Assembly (NCBI GenBank): GCA_963854735.1
Contig: OY978100.1
Coordinates: 1,426,001 to 1,490,000 of the forward strand
Direction of reading: 5' to 3'
DNA from: Marvania coccoides
Taxonomy: Eukaryota > Chlorophyta > Trebouxiophyceae > Chlorellales > Chlorellaceae
Length of the DNA stretch: 64,000 nucleotides
In this document: positions 31,914-42,484 of the stretch, in pieces
Position numbering within the stretch: position 1 is the first letter of the stretch
How the letters are laid out: the number at the start of each line of letters is the position of its first letter
The notes under the pieces: generated by a model
Database searches by the model: none
What the model was told of the DNA's origin: nothing
What the model saw: only the letters and a program-made list of their open reading frames with translations
Translations under genes and position numbers: made by a program

Positions 31914-33097
31914 ATGAAAAAAGCTGCAGATAGCGAAGATCTCCCCAATCGAGGCCTCAGCTCAACGGCAAAAAGGGGCGTTAGAGCTCCCCAAAATGAC
32001 ATGATTTTGCAACAAAAAGGCATCTTACCAGCCCGTGCATGGCCTACATTCTGCCAGAAGCCGTTGCATCGCTGTAGGAGAGCTCGCCCCGCCATCGCCG
32101 CCGCCACAGGTTCCCGCTCCTCGCCTGCACCAACCGGCATCGATGCTTCGCATATAGCCCCATACTGGGAGGAATTGAGGTAAGCATCGTACTTTGGGGC
32201 TCTCAAGTCTCTCTGAAACTTTGAAATTCTCAGAGAGCCTCCTGAAAAAATGATGCCTCACGCAGGGGCCAAGTGGGGAAGCTCGAGGGCCTGCGCTCCG
32301 TGCCAGTGCCAGCAGACCTAAAGCAAAGCCGGTCCTCTTCACATTTTTCCGTCCGCGCCGGCGCCTTCAACTCCGACCGACTGCGCTACGGCCGCTTTCT
32401 TCTTCTGAGCGTCGCTGGGGGCAAAACCGTGCTCCTCGGTGCATTGCACCCGGCGGTTTATTCTCGCCACCCGCCCTTTGTGTTTCAAATTGCAAATTTC
32501 GGGGCATCGGTCGGTTGGATGGTCGCTTTTGACTGCCCACCGCTGTCATTCAACAGCGAGTTGACACCGTCGCCCCACGAAGTGAAAGTTGCTAACGCAA
32601 TGGCAGGCATTCAGCGGGGCTGCGGCCCCCTCGCGGTCCCCGTTTCGCCAGAAATGATGGCCCGCCACAGGATGTCCTCTGCAGCCTGCATTCTTTCTTC
32701 TGCGCAGGCAGCAACGCAAGCAAACACGGTAGAAGAATTCCACGGCCTGCCGCTGCGTGCCTTCAAGGCCGCGTTGTCTGCCCATCTCGACTTCTTAGTG
32801 AGAGCGCCACTGGACGGTAGCTCTTCTTCGGTCAAGACAGTGAGCGCCGCGCAAGCGGAATTTGCAGCCTGGTCTTCGGCCCAGACGTTTCTTGGCAACG
32901 ATGCGCTGGAAGAGGCGTTCGGGGCGTCCTGGGTCGCTCGCCTGGAGCGGCTGGTTCTGGACGACAGCTATGGCCTGCCTTCCGCACGGGATCTGGAGCT
33001 TCGGGCCAGGGCGGAAGCAGCTAAGAAGGAGCCTGAGCACGGCGATTTTGTGTACATTGATCCGAGTCAAGTGGGAGTTGATTCTGACGGCGATTGA
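31914..33097 (+). CDS. unrecognised protein, two exons
   Basis: Exons 31914..32179 and 32266..33097 join through a clean GT-AG intron (phase 2) to give 365 aa. I do not recognise a family. The N-terminal 75 residues are basic and could be organellar targeting; ATG 32002 is an alternative start. The body has hydrophobic strands (LRYGRFLLLSVAGGKTVLLGALH, IANFGASVGWMVAF) and then a helical half (MARHRMSSAACILSSAQAA, LPLRAFKAALSAHLDFLV), ending in an acidic tail (GDFVYIDPSQVGVDSDGD). GC content and codon use resemble the neighbouring genes, which supports real coding. Confidence 0.6.
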
Positions 33098-33736
33098 AAA
33101 AAGAAACGAATCTTACACGAAAAGACTACTTCAAAAAATTAGAGTACATGGTTGGCTGTCCCAGAGAGCCAGGCACACACACTTCCCCTCAGCGATAATT
33201 GAAAAGGTCGCAGAAATTCCGCTCTGAACGATCACAGGCATTGGAAAGGACGAAGAAGAACAGAAAGAAATTGACGATTCCATGAGGGAGGGAGGAGTGA
33301 AGTAAAGGGAGAGAGGAAAAGAAAAGACATACCCTGAAATGAAAGGACGAGAAAGAGAGGCCCAGCGGGCGGATAGGCGCAGCTCAGCCACGCCATCAAA
33401 TCGCACCAGCAGAGGGCCAGCATTCAGAAACACCGATGCTGGGGCGGACGACAAAAGAAAAACAAACACACAGCAGGGCCAGACGGGTGAAAGCAAGCAC
33501 GTCCAAATAGCCAGCAGCGAAAAACGTGGTTTAAGGACGAGGGAGGTGCTATTAATGTACATAAAGAAAGACAAACACGCTATTTTCTTCTTGTCTTTTT
33601 CAATTTTTTTTATACTTCTATCTATTGAACCGTCGCATCATCAATCAACAGCCACACATACACGTTTTTATATACCTCCATACCTCTAGATAGTTAGGGC
33701 GCTTATTTCAGCGGCGTTGGCGTTTAATTAGAACAT
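33098..33736. other. convergent 3' spacer
   Basis: Between the unrecognised gene and the 3' end of CBSX3. Purine-rich stretch at 33230-33360. Nothing coding supported. Confidence 0.55.
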
Positions 33737-34806
33737 TTAAAAAGTCCCCTGAATGTACTCGTTCAGCCTGCCCACCTCCTCTCGGTGCTCCTTCAGCATG
33801 GTCTGCACGACGTCTCGGATAGACACCATGCCCGCCATGGAGGAGGAGTCTACCACCGGGACATGGCGGAAGTTTTTCTCCACCATGAGCTCCATCACGT
33901 CGAGCACGCTGTGCTGGGGGGTGACGGTGACCAGCGAGGCCGCGGGGGTCATGATCTCGGAGATCTTGGTGTTGGTGCTCTGGCGGCCTTTGACCACCAC
34001 CTTGGTGAGGTAATCTGCATTAAAATAAAAAAAAATGAGAAATTATAACTCGTCCAAAAGGCATCATTTTCGAAATTGCAGCAATTATTTAGGTAGAGGA
34101 AGGGGCCTTGTCCGGCGCGCACCTCTTTCGGTGATGATTCCCACCACTGCGTCCTTTGAGCGGGCAGAGGGGTCGTGGATGTTCACCTTGGCGGGGTCGT
34201 AAACCAGCAGAGAGCCCACGTTGGCGTGAGTCATCTGCGAGAGGGAGGGGAGAAAGAAATGATAGGAGGTTCAGCCAGCTGTGCGTGATATTGGATTGAC
34301 CAGCTAGCTATGAGAAAAAAATGGCTAGAACAGTGCACGGTGGAGCCAAGGGAAGCACTTTTTAAAAACAATACTCGCCTTTCGGATTGCGTCGATGACC
34401 CAGTCGTCCTGAGCGCACCACAGCCATGCTCCCGAGTCGTTTGCCTGCGGAACACGCAAAGGTTTAAGCCACCTCGACATAAAAATGTGTCTCAAAAAAA
34501 ATTAAACTTGCCTTGGCGCGGAGGAGTGTGCCCACGGTGGTCGAACCCCACCCCACAGTCTCGGGGTCGACATCAGCGGGTGTCTCTGTGGCAACGGGGT
34601 CCACTGCCGAGTTGAAAGCTCCAGTGCTTGATCCAAACTGTAAACCGGAGGGATCTCGGGGTGAGCAGCACAACGAGGCATCCATTCGATCTGCAAATGC
34701 ATGTATGAGGACAACTCACAGTGCGGGAAGCCCCAGTGAGGGTCCTGGCTGCCGCATAAGGTGTCACGGAACGCTGGAGCTGGGTGAAAACCTTTCGCAT
34801 AGCCAT
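33737..34806 (-). CDS. CBSX3: CBSX3-like mitochondrial CBS-domain protein
   Basis: Five exons, 34720..34806, 34512..34637, 34379..34444, 34123..34234 and 33737..34014; 222 aa. A presequence-like start (MAMRKVFTQLQRSV) precedes VGTLLRAK, then SGAWLWCAQDDWVIDAIRKMTHANVGSLLV (CBS1), GIITERDYLTKVV, ISEIMTPAASLVTVTPQHSVLDVMELM (CBS2), and the family end REEVGRLNEYIQGTF. Plant CBSX3 is mitochondrial and regulates thioredoxin o. Exons 2 and 3 both end at GC donors (AAG|GCAAGT at 34512 and AAG|GCGAGT at 34379); only these borders keep the family sequence in frame. Confidence 0.93.
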
Positions 34807-35497
34807 TTTGAGTGAGAATCCAAACAGGAAAAGCAGCCTCTCGCAGCAAATTTGTGAAAGCGAAACAAGCCTTTTCCCTTTATCGATTCCGGAAGAAAAG
34901 AACAGCGGAAATATAAACCCACAAAAAAAAAAGAAATAAATAAACCCACCCACTTTCCATTTCCATTTCCACCTTTTCCCTCGGTTGAAGGACCACGGTC
35001 TTGACGGTTGACGACTGGTGCCGACAGCTTCATCAATTCAAAATTTGCACTCATTCACGCAAGTACAACGAGATGTCACACCACTCATGCCCGCCCGATC
35101 TCACGGCAAAGCTTCGTGTCGTCGGAAGGTTTTTGTTTCTTCCCTGCTTCTTTAGTCGGTGCCCCACAATTGCAGCTCTCTCACGGTATATGCGCATGAA
35201 GCAATCAATTAATTACACTTTCAAGGGCGGGCAGATGGGCGCCACCCGTCTCTCAAATTCATCAACAGCCTCGTTTGAATGCAAACAAAAAGGCATATTA
35301 TTTTATAATGCTATAAAACAGTAGTAACAGTAATAGTAATAGTAGTATTAAACATGTACAGACACAGATAATAAGATAAGAATAAGGAGGAAAGAAAAGG
35401 AAAGATTTTATTCATATTAGAATGCATATTTCAGCCTCTTTATTATTGATTACTGAAGGGGTCTTTCATGAGGGAGTAAAGAATATACGCTGCTGCC
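34807..35497. other. spacer before secreted Pro-rich gene
   Basis: Upstream side of CBSX3 and downstream side of the Pro-rich protein gene. A stretch of agtaatagtaatagtagta at about 35325-35350 is a degenerate simple repeat. No gene seen. Confidence 0.55.
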
Positions 35498-36666
35498 TCA
35501 AAGGAGCAGCGCCGTGCCCAGCACCAGCAGAGCTGCCATGCCAACACCCTGGGCGCCAGGGGGAGGCCCTGCGCTGGATGTCGACTCGACGCGGGAAACG
35601 TTGATCGGAGGAGAGGTAGGGGGGCTCATAATGGGGGAAACCGTCACAATCTCGGGATCACTGATTGCCGCCACTTCGGTTGGCGGAGGCGGTGTCGCCG
35701 CCAGGACAGTTTCGATAGGGGGAGGCGGTGAGAACAATGCATCGGGGGGTGGGGGCGACGACACGGGAGAAGGAGGAGGGGGAGGCGACGATGCTGGTGG
35801 CGGGGGGGATGCCAACCACCAATCGCAGCTGTAGAACGTGTACTTGGCAGTGTACGGCACGTAGATATCGATATCTCCGCTGCACAGTTCCGTATCGGGC
35901 TTTCCAGCGTCCCAGGTGTCTGTGCGAACGACATACGTAGACTTGGGCGAAGAATGAATGACCGTCATGTTGTCAGGGCCCAGGGTGTCGAGGCTGCTGT
36001 CGTCATTATAGATGACACGACGCGAGTGAGTGAGCGAGCTGCCAGAAGGCGCGTCCTCCCGAACCTGTGCCCTCCGCTCCCCGTAAATGGTGCGAGACTC
36101 GCCGGTCACGGTGTTGTTGATGTAAAAGGTCGGCATCCCCGTAAGAGGGCCCTCGATTGGATACTCATGCCAGCCCAACCAAACGCCGTCTTCGGAGCGC
36201 ACGTTTGCAGTAGCCTCTCCGTGATTGGGGTCAGTGGTGCCATTATTGCACCTGCACATATGTGTTATAAAAGAAAAGTGGGGTGAGAAACGAGAAGTGG
36301 AAGAGATGGTTGGCTGGCAGTTGATAGCTGAAAGTCTACTACGCCACAATCAGAGCGCTCTAGCTCGTTCTGAAGTGCGACATCACCTACCAGTACAAGA
36401 TCGTGCCGTTCCCCCAGAGGCTGAAGAGCTCAAAGGCTCCTGGAACCAGCAGTGTATCGTTCGAAGGAACTTCTGGACAAGTAACCGCGGGCTGGAGTAA
36501 CTGCACAAAGGGAAACATATTGGAGATGAGCACCAGAGCCGAATGCTTCTACCAGAGGCTATTGCCGACTTGCCTTGCGACCTTGCAACTTCCCAGATGA
36601 TGCAGTTGCCGAGCTGAGCAAAATAGCAGCGCAAAGCGCAGCAATCGCTTCCGTTGCAATCTTCAT
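35498..36666 (-). CDS. secreted Pro-rich (HRGP-like) protein with likely GPI anchor
   Basis: Exons 36574..36666, 36391..36500 and 35498..36251; 318 aa. A signal peptide (IAALCAAILLSSATASS) leads to an unrecognised extracellular domain of about 175 residues with CPEVPSNDTLL, WGNGTILYWCNNGTT and conserved-looking aromatic positions. A region of SPPPP and PPPPP repeats follows, as in algal hydroxyproline-rich wall glycoproteins (pherophorin style). The C-terminus ends in a small-residue site and a short hydrophobic tail (GMAALLVLGTALLL), typical of a GPI signal. Exon 1 ends at a GC donor (AAG|GCAAGT); a GT alternative breaks the frame. Probably a cell-wall or surface protein. Confidence 0.75.
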
Positions 36667-36909
36667 TGCTTTGTCCCTGATGGGCTATTTTTATATAATA
36701 ATAATAATGCCTTGACGCGTTTGTTGCTGTTAGGTGGTCTGACCGTTATGCTTTCTTGTTTGGTGGCTCCGGATACAGCGGAATGTATTAAAAACAGGCA
36801 ATGCATAGTTGCGAGGCCGAGATGGTTCATTTTTGCAACAGCATGAGGGGGAAGCCCCTCACTATCACTATCATATTTATTGTTCGCTCAGAAATGAAGA
36901 TCTGAGTTC

Positions 36910-39029
36910 TTATCGCTGCACGCCCTTCTGCGGCAACAGCTCCCTGGCCAGACTCTCCAGCGTCTGCTGCACATAATCCAATTTATTTTCCAGGGCGGCC
37001 AGCCGCTGATCCACCGCCTCCCCGTCGCCGCCACCGCCTGCCGCTTCTCCTCCACTTCCCTCCCCCTGGCTAGCCTCGGCGCCGCCATTGCGCCGGGACA
37101 TCACCGGCGGCATGTCTCCGCCGTGCTTGGTCCACAGCTTGTCCTACACACAGGTTAGAATGATGGAATTTATTTATTTTATTTCCCGACACGAACACAT
37201 ATCTGCCCTCGGGGGAGGTCAAGCGGCAGCGGTTCGGGTCTGGAAATTAACGAAAGAGAGATGAAAGGCTAGCTTACCAGCTGCACGGCGTCTAGTTTGT
37301 GGGGGTTGATTCTGAGCACGTGCACGTAGGCTGGGTGCCACTCCCGCCGCTTGCGCGCCTCAAACCACGCCGGCAGCAGCGCCTCGAGCTCGTTGATGAC
37401 GCGCGCCTGGTTGCACAGCTGCTTGGAGCCCTCGTGCTGCAGCACGCGGTCGAGGCTGTTGATGATCATCCCCAGCAGCAGGTTGACCAGGATGTAGCCC
37501 ATTATCAGGATGAAAGAGAGCGCCAGTGCGGTGGCAAAGATGGGGTCTTGGCTGTCGATGAAATCCGACAGCTTGAGGTCGCCGTAGATGTGCTCGAAGG
37601 AGGATAGCACCGAGCGAATGAAGGACGAAAACTGAAAACAGGAAGGAAGTCCGCAGCATGCGTGACAGCTCGTTTAAAAATGAAAGAAAGATGAAAGACG
37701 GTGTAAAATTGGACGAGTTTACCTCCTCAGGGGCGGATTTCTCGGCACGAAAGGTCACGTGGAACGCGGCGCCAAAGGCAACGCACGTCAGAAAGACAAA
37801 GGCGAGCACCCAGCCGACGTCCAGCAGCACCTCCCGTACTGCAAACGAGCGAAGATGTTGAATTCAATAAAAGAAAAAACGGATTATTATATTGAAAACG
37901 GGTTTTTTGGGTAGCTACATTTGAAACGCACTGATGCTGGTGAACGAAAACCTGGTCGGCCGAAAAACTTGGGTGAAATACTGCAGCCTGAACATGAGCA
38001 GGATGCACTGCACCGCCAGCATGTAGGTGAGCCACCGAGACGCTAGGAGGCAGCGCCCCAGGTGCAGCCCGCTGATGGCGATCTGCAGGATGTAGGTGGC
38101 CATATCCAGCACGTTGGTGGGGTCGCGGAGCCAGTCCACACCGTACGCAAAGACGGTAGAGACTTCCAAGATGAGAAAGGGCAGCATCGCCAGCAGCGCC
38201 ACTGCCTCGGCAGCCAGAGTGAACTGGCCCCTGGTGGTCATCGCCAGGGTGAGCAGCGGCAGGGACAGCTCCTCTCCGTTGATGAACGCGCAGAACGCGT
38301 AAAACGCCACCAGCCAAACGAAGAACATGGCGAGCTCGGCCAACATGAGCCGTTTTGCGAACGTCGCCCACTTGAACATCACCACGCTCTGCACCGCGGG
38401 CAGCGCAAACACCGCGAAGCTGCAGCGTTTGGAGTGCCACAGCTTGAGCAGCGGGTGGATCAGGCCCTCAGGGCCGCTGGCGGCCGCGTCCCTGATGGTG
38501 ACCACGAACGATTCGACCACAACTTGGCCCTGCAGGGACGGCGGGGCGCGGTATCTGCCCCACCTGAAGTCGGCTTTCGCGCTCAGCCGAGCCCTCCACT
38601 CGGTTTCAGCCTCCATGTTGCGCTGGTTGCTGCCGAAAGTGAGGATGGGGCTCTCGCCAAAGGCGGCAAACACGAGGTCGTCCTGTGGGAAAGAAAGGAG
38701 AGAACGTGGTTACAATGGATGAATGAATGAATGCCGCGTAAGTAATTGCAAATTCATTAAACTAAATTAAGTAAGGCCCCAACAGCAGTAAGTGAAAAAC
38801 TCGCCTCTGCAACAAACTCCCCCGTCTTTTCTACGCCCTGAGTGGACAGAAACTTGAGAGGGTTTCCAGGGTGCCCGCACGCGCCTCTGCCCTGGGCATG
38901 CCCTCCAAAAAGTGCCCGGACGATACACTCATCGCCGATCTGCCTGGCACTCTCCAAGCTCTCCGGATCGGGCTGATCCCACGCGCCTGCGACCTCCTCA
39001 TCGTCGAGCAGAGGCTGGGTGGTGGTCAT
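36910..39029 (-). CDS. TRP-like cation channel without ankyrin repeats
   Basis: Five exons, 38805..39029, 37932..38682, 37723..37838, 37278..37631 and 36910..37143; 559 aa. The segment HPLLKLWHSKRCSFAVFALPAVQSVVMFKW before S1 matches the pre-S1 region of TRP channels. Six hydrophobic helices follow, then a pore-loop region (VLSSFEHIYGDLKLSDF) and S6 (ILIMGYILVNLLLGMIINSL, the TRP 'N-hydrophobic-L-x-A/G-M' motif). The C-terminus has a short coiled coil (DQRLAALENKLDYVQQTLESL). No ankyrin repeats are encoded before it, only an acidic N-terminus. Exon 1 ends at a GC donor (GAG|GCGAGT). Such channels act in Ca2+ signalling, cilia or vacuole; gating is unknown. Confidence 0.75.
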
Positions 39030-39358
39030 TCTCGACAATTTTTATTTTTTTTACGTTTCCAATGAAGGTCACAGCCTGTCCTGAGGAAGCCACCCTCAAT
39101 TTGACAATTTACGTGTCGAGGCAGCTGACAGCCGAGCTGTAAAAGTGCGTCAATGAGGTGTTCCAAGGCTCGATCGCGTCTTTTCTGCGAACTTGTCCAT
39201 TTAAAAAAAAAACTATTAGGTGTATTTTTTTTTGAAAGGCTGTTTTGAAAGGAGATCAATACCTCTTCAATATATTCGAAAGAGGTTAATTGGGTTCATT
39301 TTTCATTTCTTTTTTGTTATAGAAATTATATATATATGTGTGCGATATTTTTGGCTAT

Positions 39359-40531
39359 CTATTTTCTTTTGCCACCCTTCTTTGGTTGCTCCTCCGCTTG
39401 GCTGTCTGCTGCACTTTTTGTTGGGCTGCCAGCCAGCGAGGCCTCCAGCTGCCTGATGACCTCCCCTGCTGGGTCGTACGCTTCAGGCATCGTCGGTCGT
39501 TCCAACGGAACTGCAAACACACCCAGCATAGAGAGAGGTTCGGTTTCCAATACGTTGCTTGAAACGCCGCCGCGTAAAGCTGCAATAAAATGCAAATCGC
39601 GTGAATTAAAATGCGCCTCTTACCTTTTCCAGCGACAATATCCTCCGTCTGTGCCAGCCGCTGCTGCCGCCTCAGCTGCTGGTCCTCAGGCAACAGCGTC
39701 ACCAAGTAATCCTGCAGCATGCCTGCGGGGACCCCAATGGAGGCCCCCAAAGCAGCGCCCAGTATCGCCCCACGGCCGCGGCTGCCCACCCCATTGCCGG
39801 CCACTGCAGCAGAAAGCAAACCAAGAAAGAAAAGGTCGATTGTTTGGATTATCGGGGGGGGGGGGGGGGGTAGAACCTCTACACCAATATTGATAACCAC
39901 CAACGGACTCTAAATAAAAATTGCGAACGTAATTCAATGGAGGTGCAAAACAGGCATTACTCACTGAGGGACGACCCGAGCATCGCGCCGCCAGCCACGC
40001 CGCCGATGGCCGTGTTGTAAAAATCCTGGTGGCCGCGGTAAATGGCAGAGGTGAGCTGGGCGCCGTAAAACACCGCCGCAATGCCCCCAAACCTTAAACT
40101 AGCCTTGAGGGAGGAGTTCACGATGCGCAGCAGGCGCAGCGACTGTTCCTCGGCCATGGCTTTGGCGGCGTGAGCCTTTGTCGGGGCCCCTGCAGGGGCT
40201 TGCAAGGGCCCCGCGGACCGCTCCTCCCGCCACTGCCTGCCCCCGCCCACAATCATCCCTGCGAACGTGGCCAGCAGCGTGTCCTGCGCCCACTCCTTCA
40301 GTTCCTCCGGCATCGGCGGCATCTGCAATATTTTTGCGGGTGTAGAAATAGCGGTTGGCCTTTAGGTCGGGTACGTGTCGTATCGAGATAGCGCTTCACA
40401 TAGTATACACTGCTCACCTTTTCGGCAGGATCATAGGGGGAGAACATATATTTTACGAATGAAAAAATCCTTTGGCTGCCAACAAGCTCAGACCCATCCT
40501 GGGAGGCCGGCCGCGCTTTGGCGGATTCCAT
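39359..40531 (-). CDS. Tim17/22/23-family protein, TIMMDC1-like
   Basis: Four exons, 40418..40531, 39965..40322, 39624..39803 and 39359..39510; 267 aa. The Tim17 domain has glycine-rich helices (LLATFAGMIVGGG, TAIGGVAGGAMLGSSLMAGNGVGSRGRGAILGAALGASIGVP) with an HQDFYNTAIGG stretch between them. Length and exon layout fit TIMMDC1, a mitochondrial complex I assembly factor; OEP16 or Tim22-like identity is less likely but possible. The tail is Lys/Gly-rich. Intron 2 contains a 17-nt G run at 39854-39870 (C run on the coding strand). Start is head-to-head with the coiled-coil gene, 191 nt apart. Confidence 0.75.
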
Positions 40532-40722
40532 CTGAAGTAGAATCAAATTCTTTCAATGAGCAAATGTCAGCTTTTCTGCTCTATTCCTCAAAGTCTTTCT
40601 TTGAGGTTTGAATGAGCCGTTAATAATTCAGTTTCGTCTCGGTTCACACAAATTGATTTGTTTTCTTAAACCTAGTTGCAGAAAAAACACCCCCCTAGCG
40701 ACGAAAGGGGTGAATTTATGCG
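40532..40722. promoter_or_regulatory. short divergent promoter region
   Basis: 191 nt between the start codons of the TIMMDC1-like and coiled-coil genes. Both promoters and 5' UTRs must fit here; no motif recognised. Confidence 0.45.
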
Positions 40723-41989
40723 ATGGCGTTTTTTTTAATCGCTGGAGTTGCAGCCGCGGAGATCCACCGTGCGATACGAGGCGGAAACCGTGACAAAACG
40801 CTAAGCTTGCTCAGAGAGCGCGAGGAAGTGCTAAAAAACCAGCTGCAGGTAGGACCTGTCAAAATGTGTTTCAATTTTAACAACAACTGTTTTTTGGGGC
40901 GAAGGCACAGCTGACTCTCTGGGTCCCATGTCCTTGCAGGAAATTCAGCGGGAGCTTCAACAGGCAAAGAGCCAGCGGGAGCTGTCCTCCCAGGAAGCGG
41001 CCCAGCTCGCTGCGATCAATGCCCAGCTGCAGGCCGACAAGGATGAGCTCGAGAAGGAGAGCACCACGTTGAAAGTGGAGAGGGACGAGCTGGAAACCCG
41101 CACTGAGCGCCTCATGGCTCGCCAGCAGTTGCTGGAGCAGTGCGCCGAGTCGCTAAAACTGGAAAACTCGCTGCTGCTGCAGCAGTTTGAGCGCCTCAAG
41201 GTGGCGCACGAGGAGGAGAGCGCCGTGTTCCACGAGCAGCTGCAGAACCTCAAGGTCTCGGTGGGCGCCATCCTGCAGCGCTTCATCGCTGGCGAGCTCA
41301 CTGCCCCTGAGCTGGTGCAGGCGCTGGCAGAGACCGGGGTGGCGCTCCAGTGCTCGGAGGAGGACGTGACCAGGCTGGAGCGGGTGGCCAACACCGCCGA
41401 GGAGCGCGTCGAGTGAGTTTTACTTTCTATTCATTTTATAGAAAATAAACGAGCGCTTCATTTCCTCGCCAAGGGAAGACACATGGTTGTAACCGATTAT
41501 CAATTAATATGTGTGTTTGTATTTGTCGTTCGCAGGGCGCTGGAGCAGGTGGAGTTGAAGGTGGAGGACTCGTGGATGCAGCAGATGCGGCTGGTGACGT
41601 CGTCCCCCTCCCGTGCAGCCCGCCTGGTGCTGTCAGGAGCGGCGGCCAGGGGCATGGAGGCCGTCGCGGCCGAGGCCCGCGCCTCCACCGCCAGCACCCA
41701 CGTCATCGACGCCGCCGAGCAAAAAGCGGTCGCGCTGAAGCTGACGGCCGCTGCCGCTGGCGAGGCGGAGAGCGCCGATAGCATCCGTGCTGTGCACGCT
41801 GAAGATGCGTCCGACAAGGAGGTTCCCTCCCGCATGAGCTCCCTGGTGTTCCGCCCCATTAAAAAACAGGTGAAGAAGGCGTTCAACAAGAAGCAGGCGC
41901 TGGTTGAGGTTGAGGTGCCGCTGGAGACGATGGGCAGGATGAGTCTGGACGCGGACATGGAGGCTGGAGGTTCCATGGTGCCCATGTGA
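40723..41989 (+). CDS. membrane-anchored coiled-coil protein, unknown family
   Basis: Exons 40723..40848, 40940..41412 and 41536..41989; 350 aa. The first residues form a hydrophobic helix (MAFFLIAGVAAAEI). Residues about 30-205 are a long heptad coiled coil rich in Gln, Glu and Leu (LREREEVLKNQLQEIQRELQ...). The C-terminal half is Ala-rich and ends with a basic patch (FRPIKKQVKKAFNKKQ). I do not recognise a family. All junctions are clean GT-AG, and GC-rich codon use matches neighbours. Confidence 0.75.
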
Positions 41990-42484
41990 GTGTGCTAGAA
42001 AAGATATAGTAGGAAGAAAGTTAGGAATGACGTTGAAATAGAATTTTAGAGTGGTTGGAATCGGGGCGTGGACAATGCAGTTTATATATTTTTTTCTGGT
42101 GCACCCTGCGGCGTCAAGAGATGTGTTCTGTATAGGGGGCATTGTGTCCAGCCGGCATTAGATACTTTACATCATTACATTAGTCTGAAGTCTCGGTGTT
42201 TTTTTCCTTCTACTTGGTGCACCGGATTTTTTGATATTGTCTGTTTCGCTTTTCCATTTTTATGAAAAAATATTCGCTATCACGCACAAACAGGTATTAG
42301 TAGTACACATGCAGGCTAGTAGCAGCAGATTTCAACAAAGGTACAAGCAACATTGTGGAATGGTTGTATTAGCTCATGTACGGTTTAAACACAATAATGG
42401 CATATGCTTGGAAATAATTTTGAGAGTGCCTTGACCAATAACAGGCGCTCGGGAAGGGTCTTGTGCAGATCACAATTGACGTAT
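41990..42484. other. convergent 3' spacer
   Basis: 495 nt between the coiled-coil gene and the 3' end of LRR kinase 1. AT-rich, no gene recognised. Confidence 0.55.
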
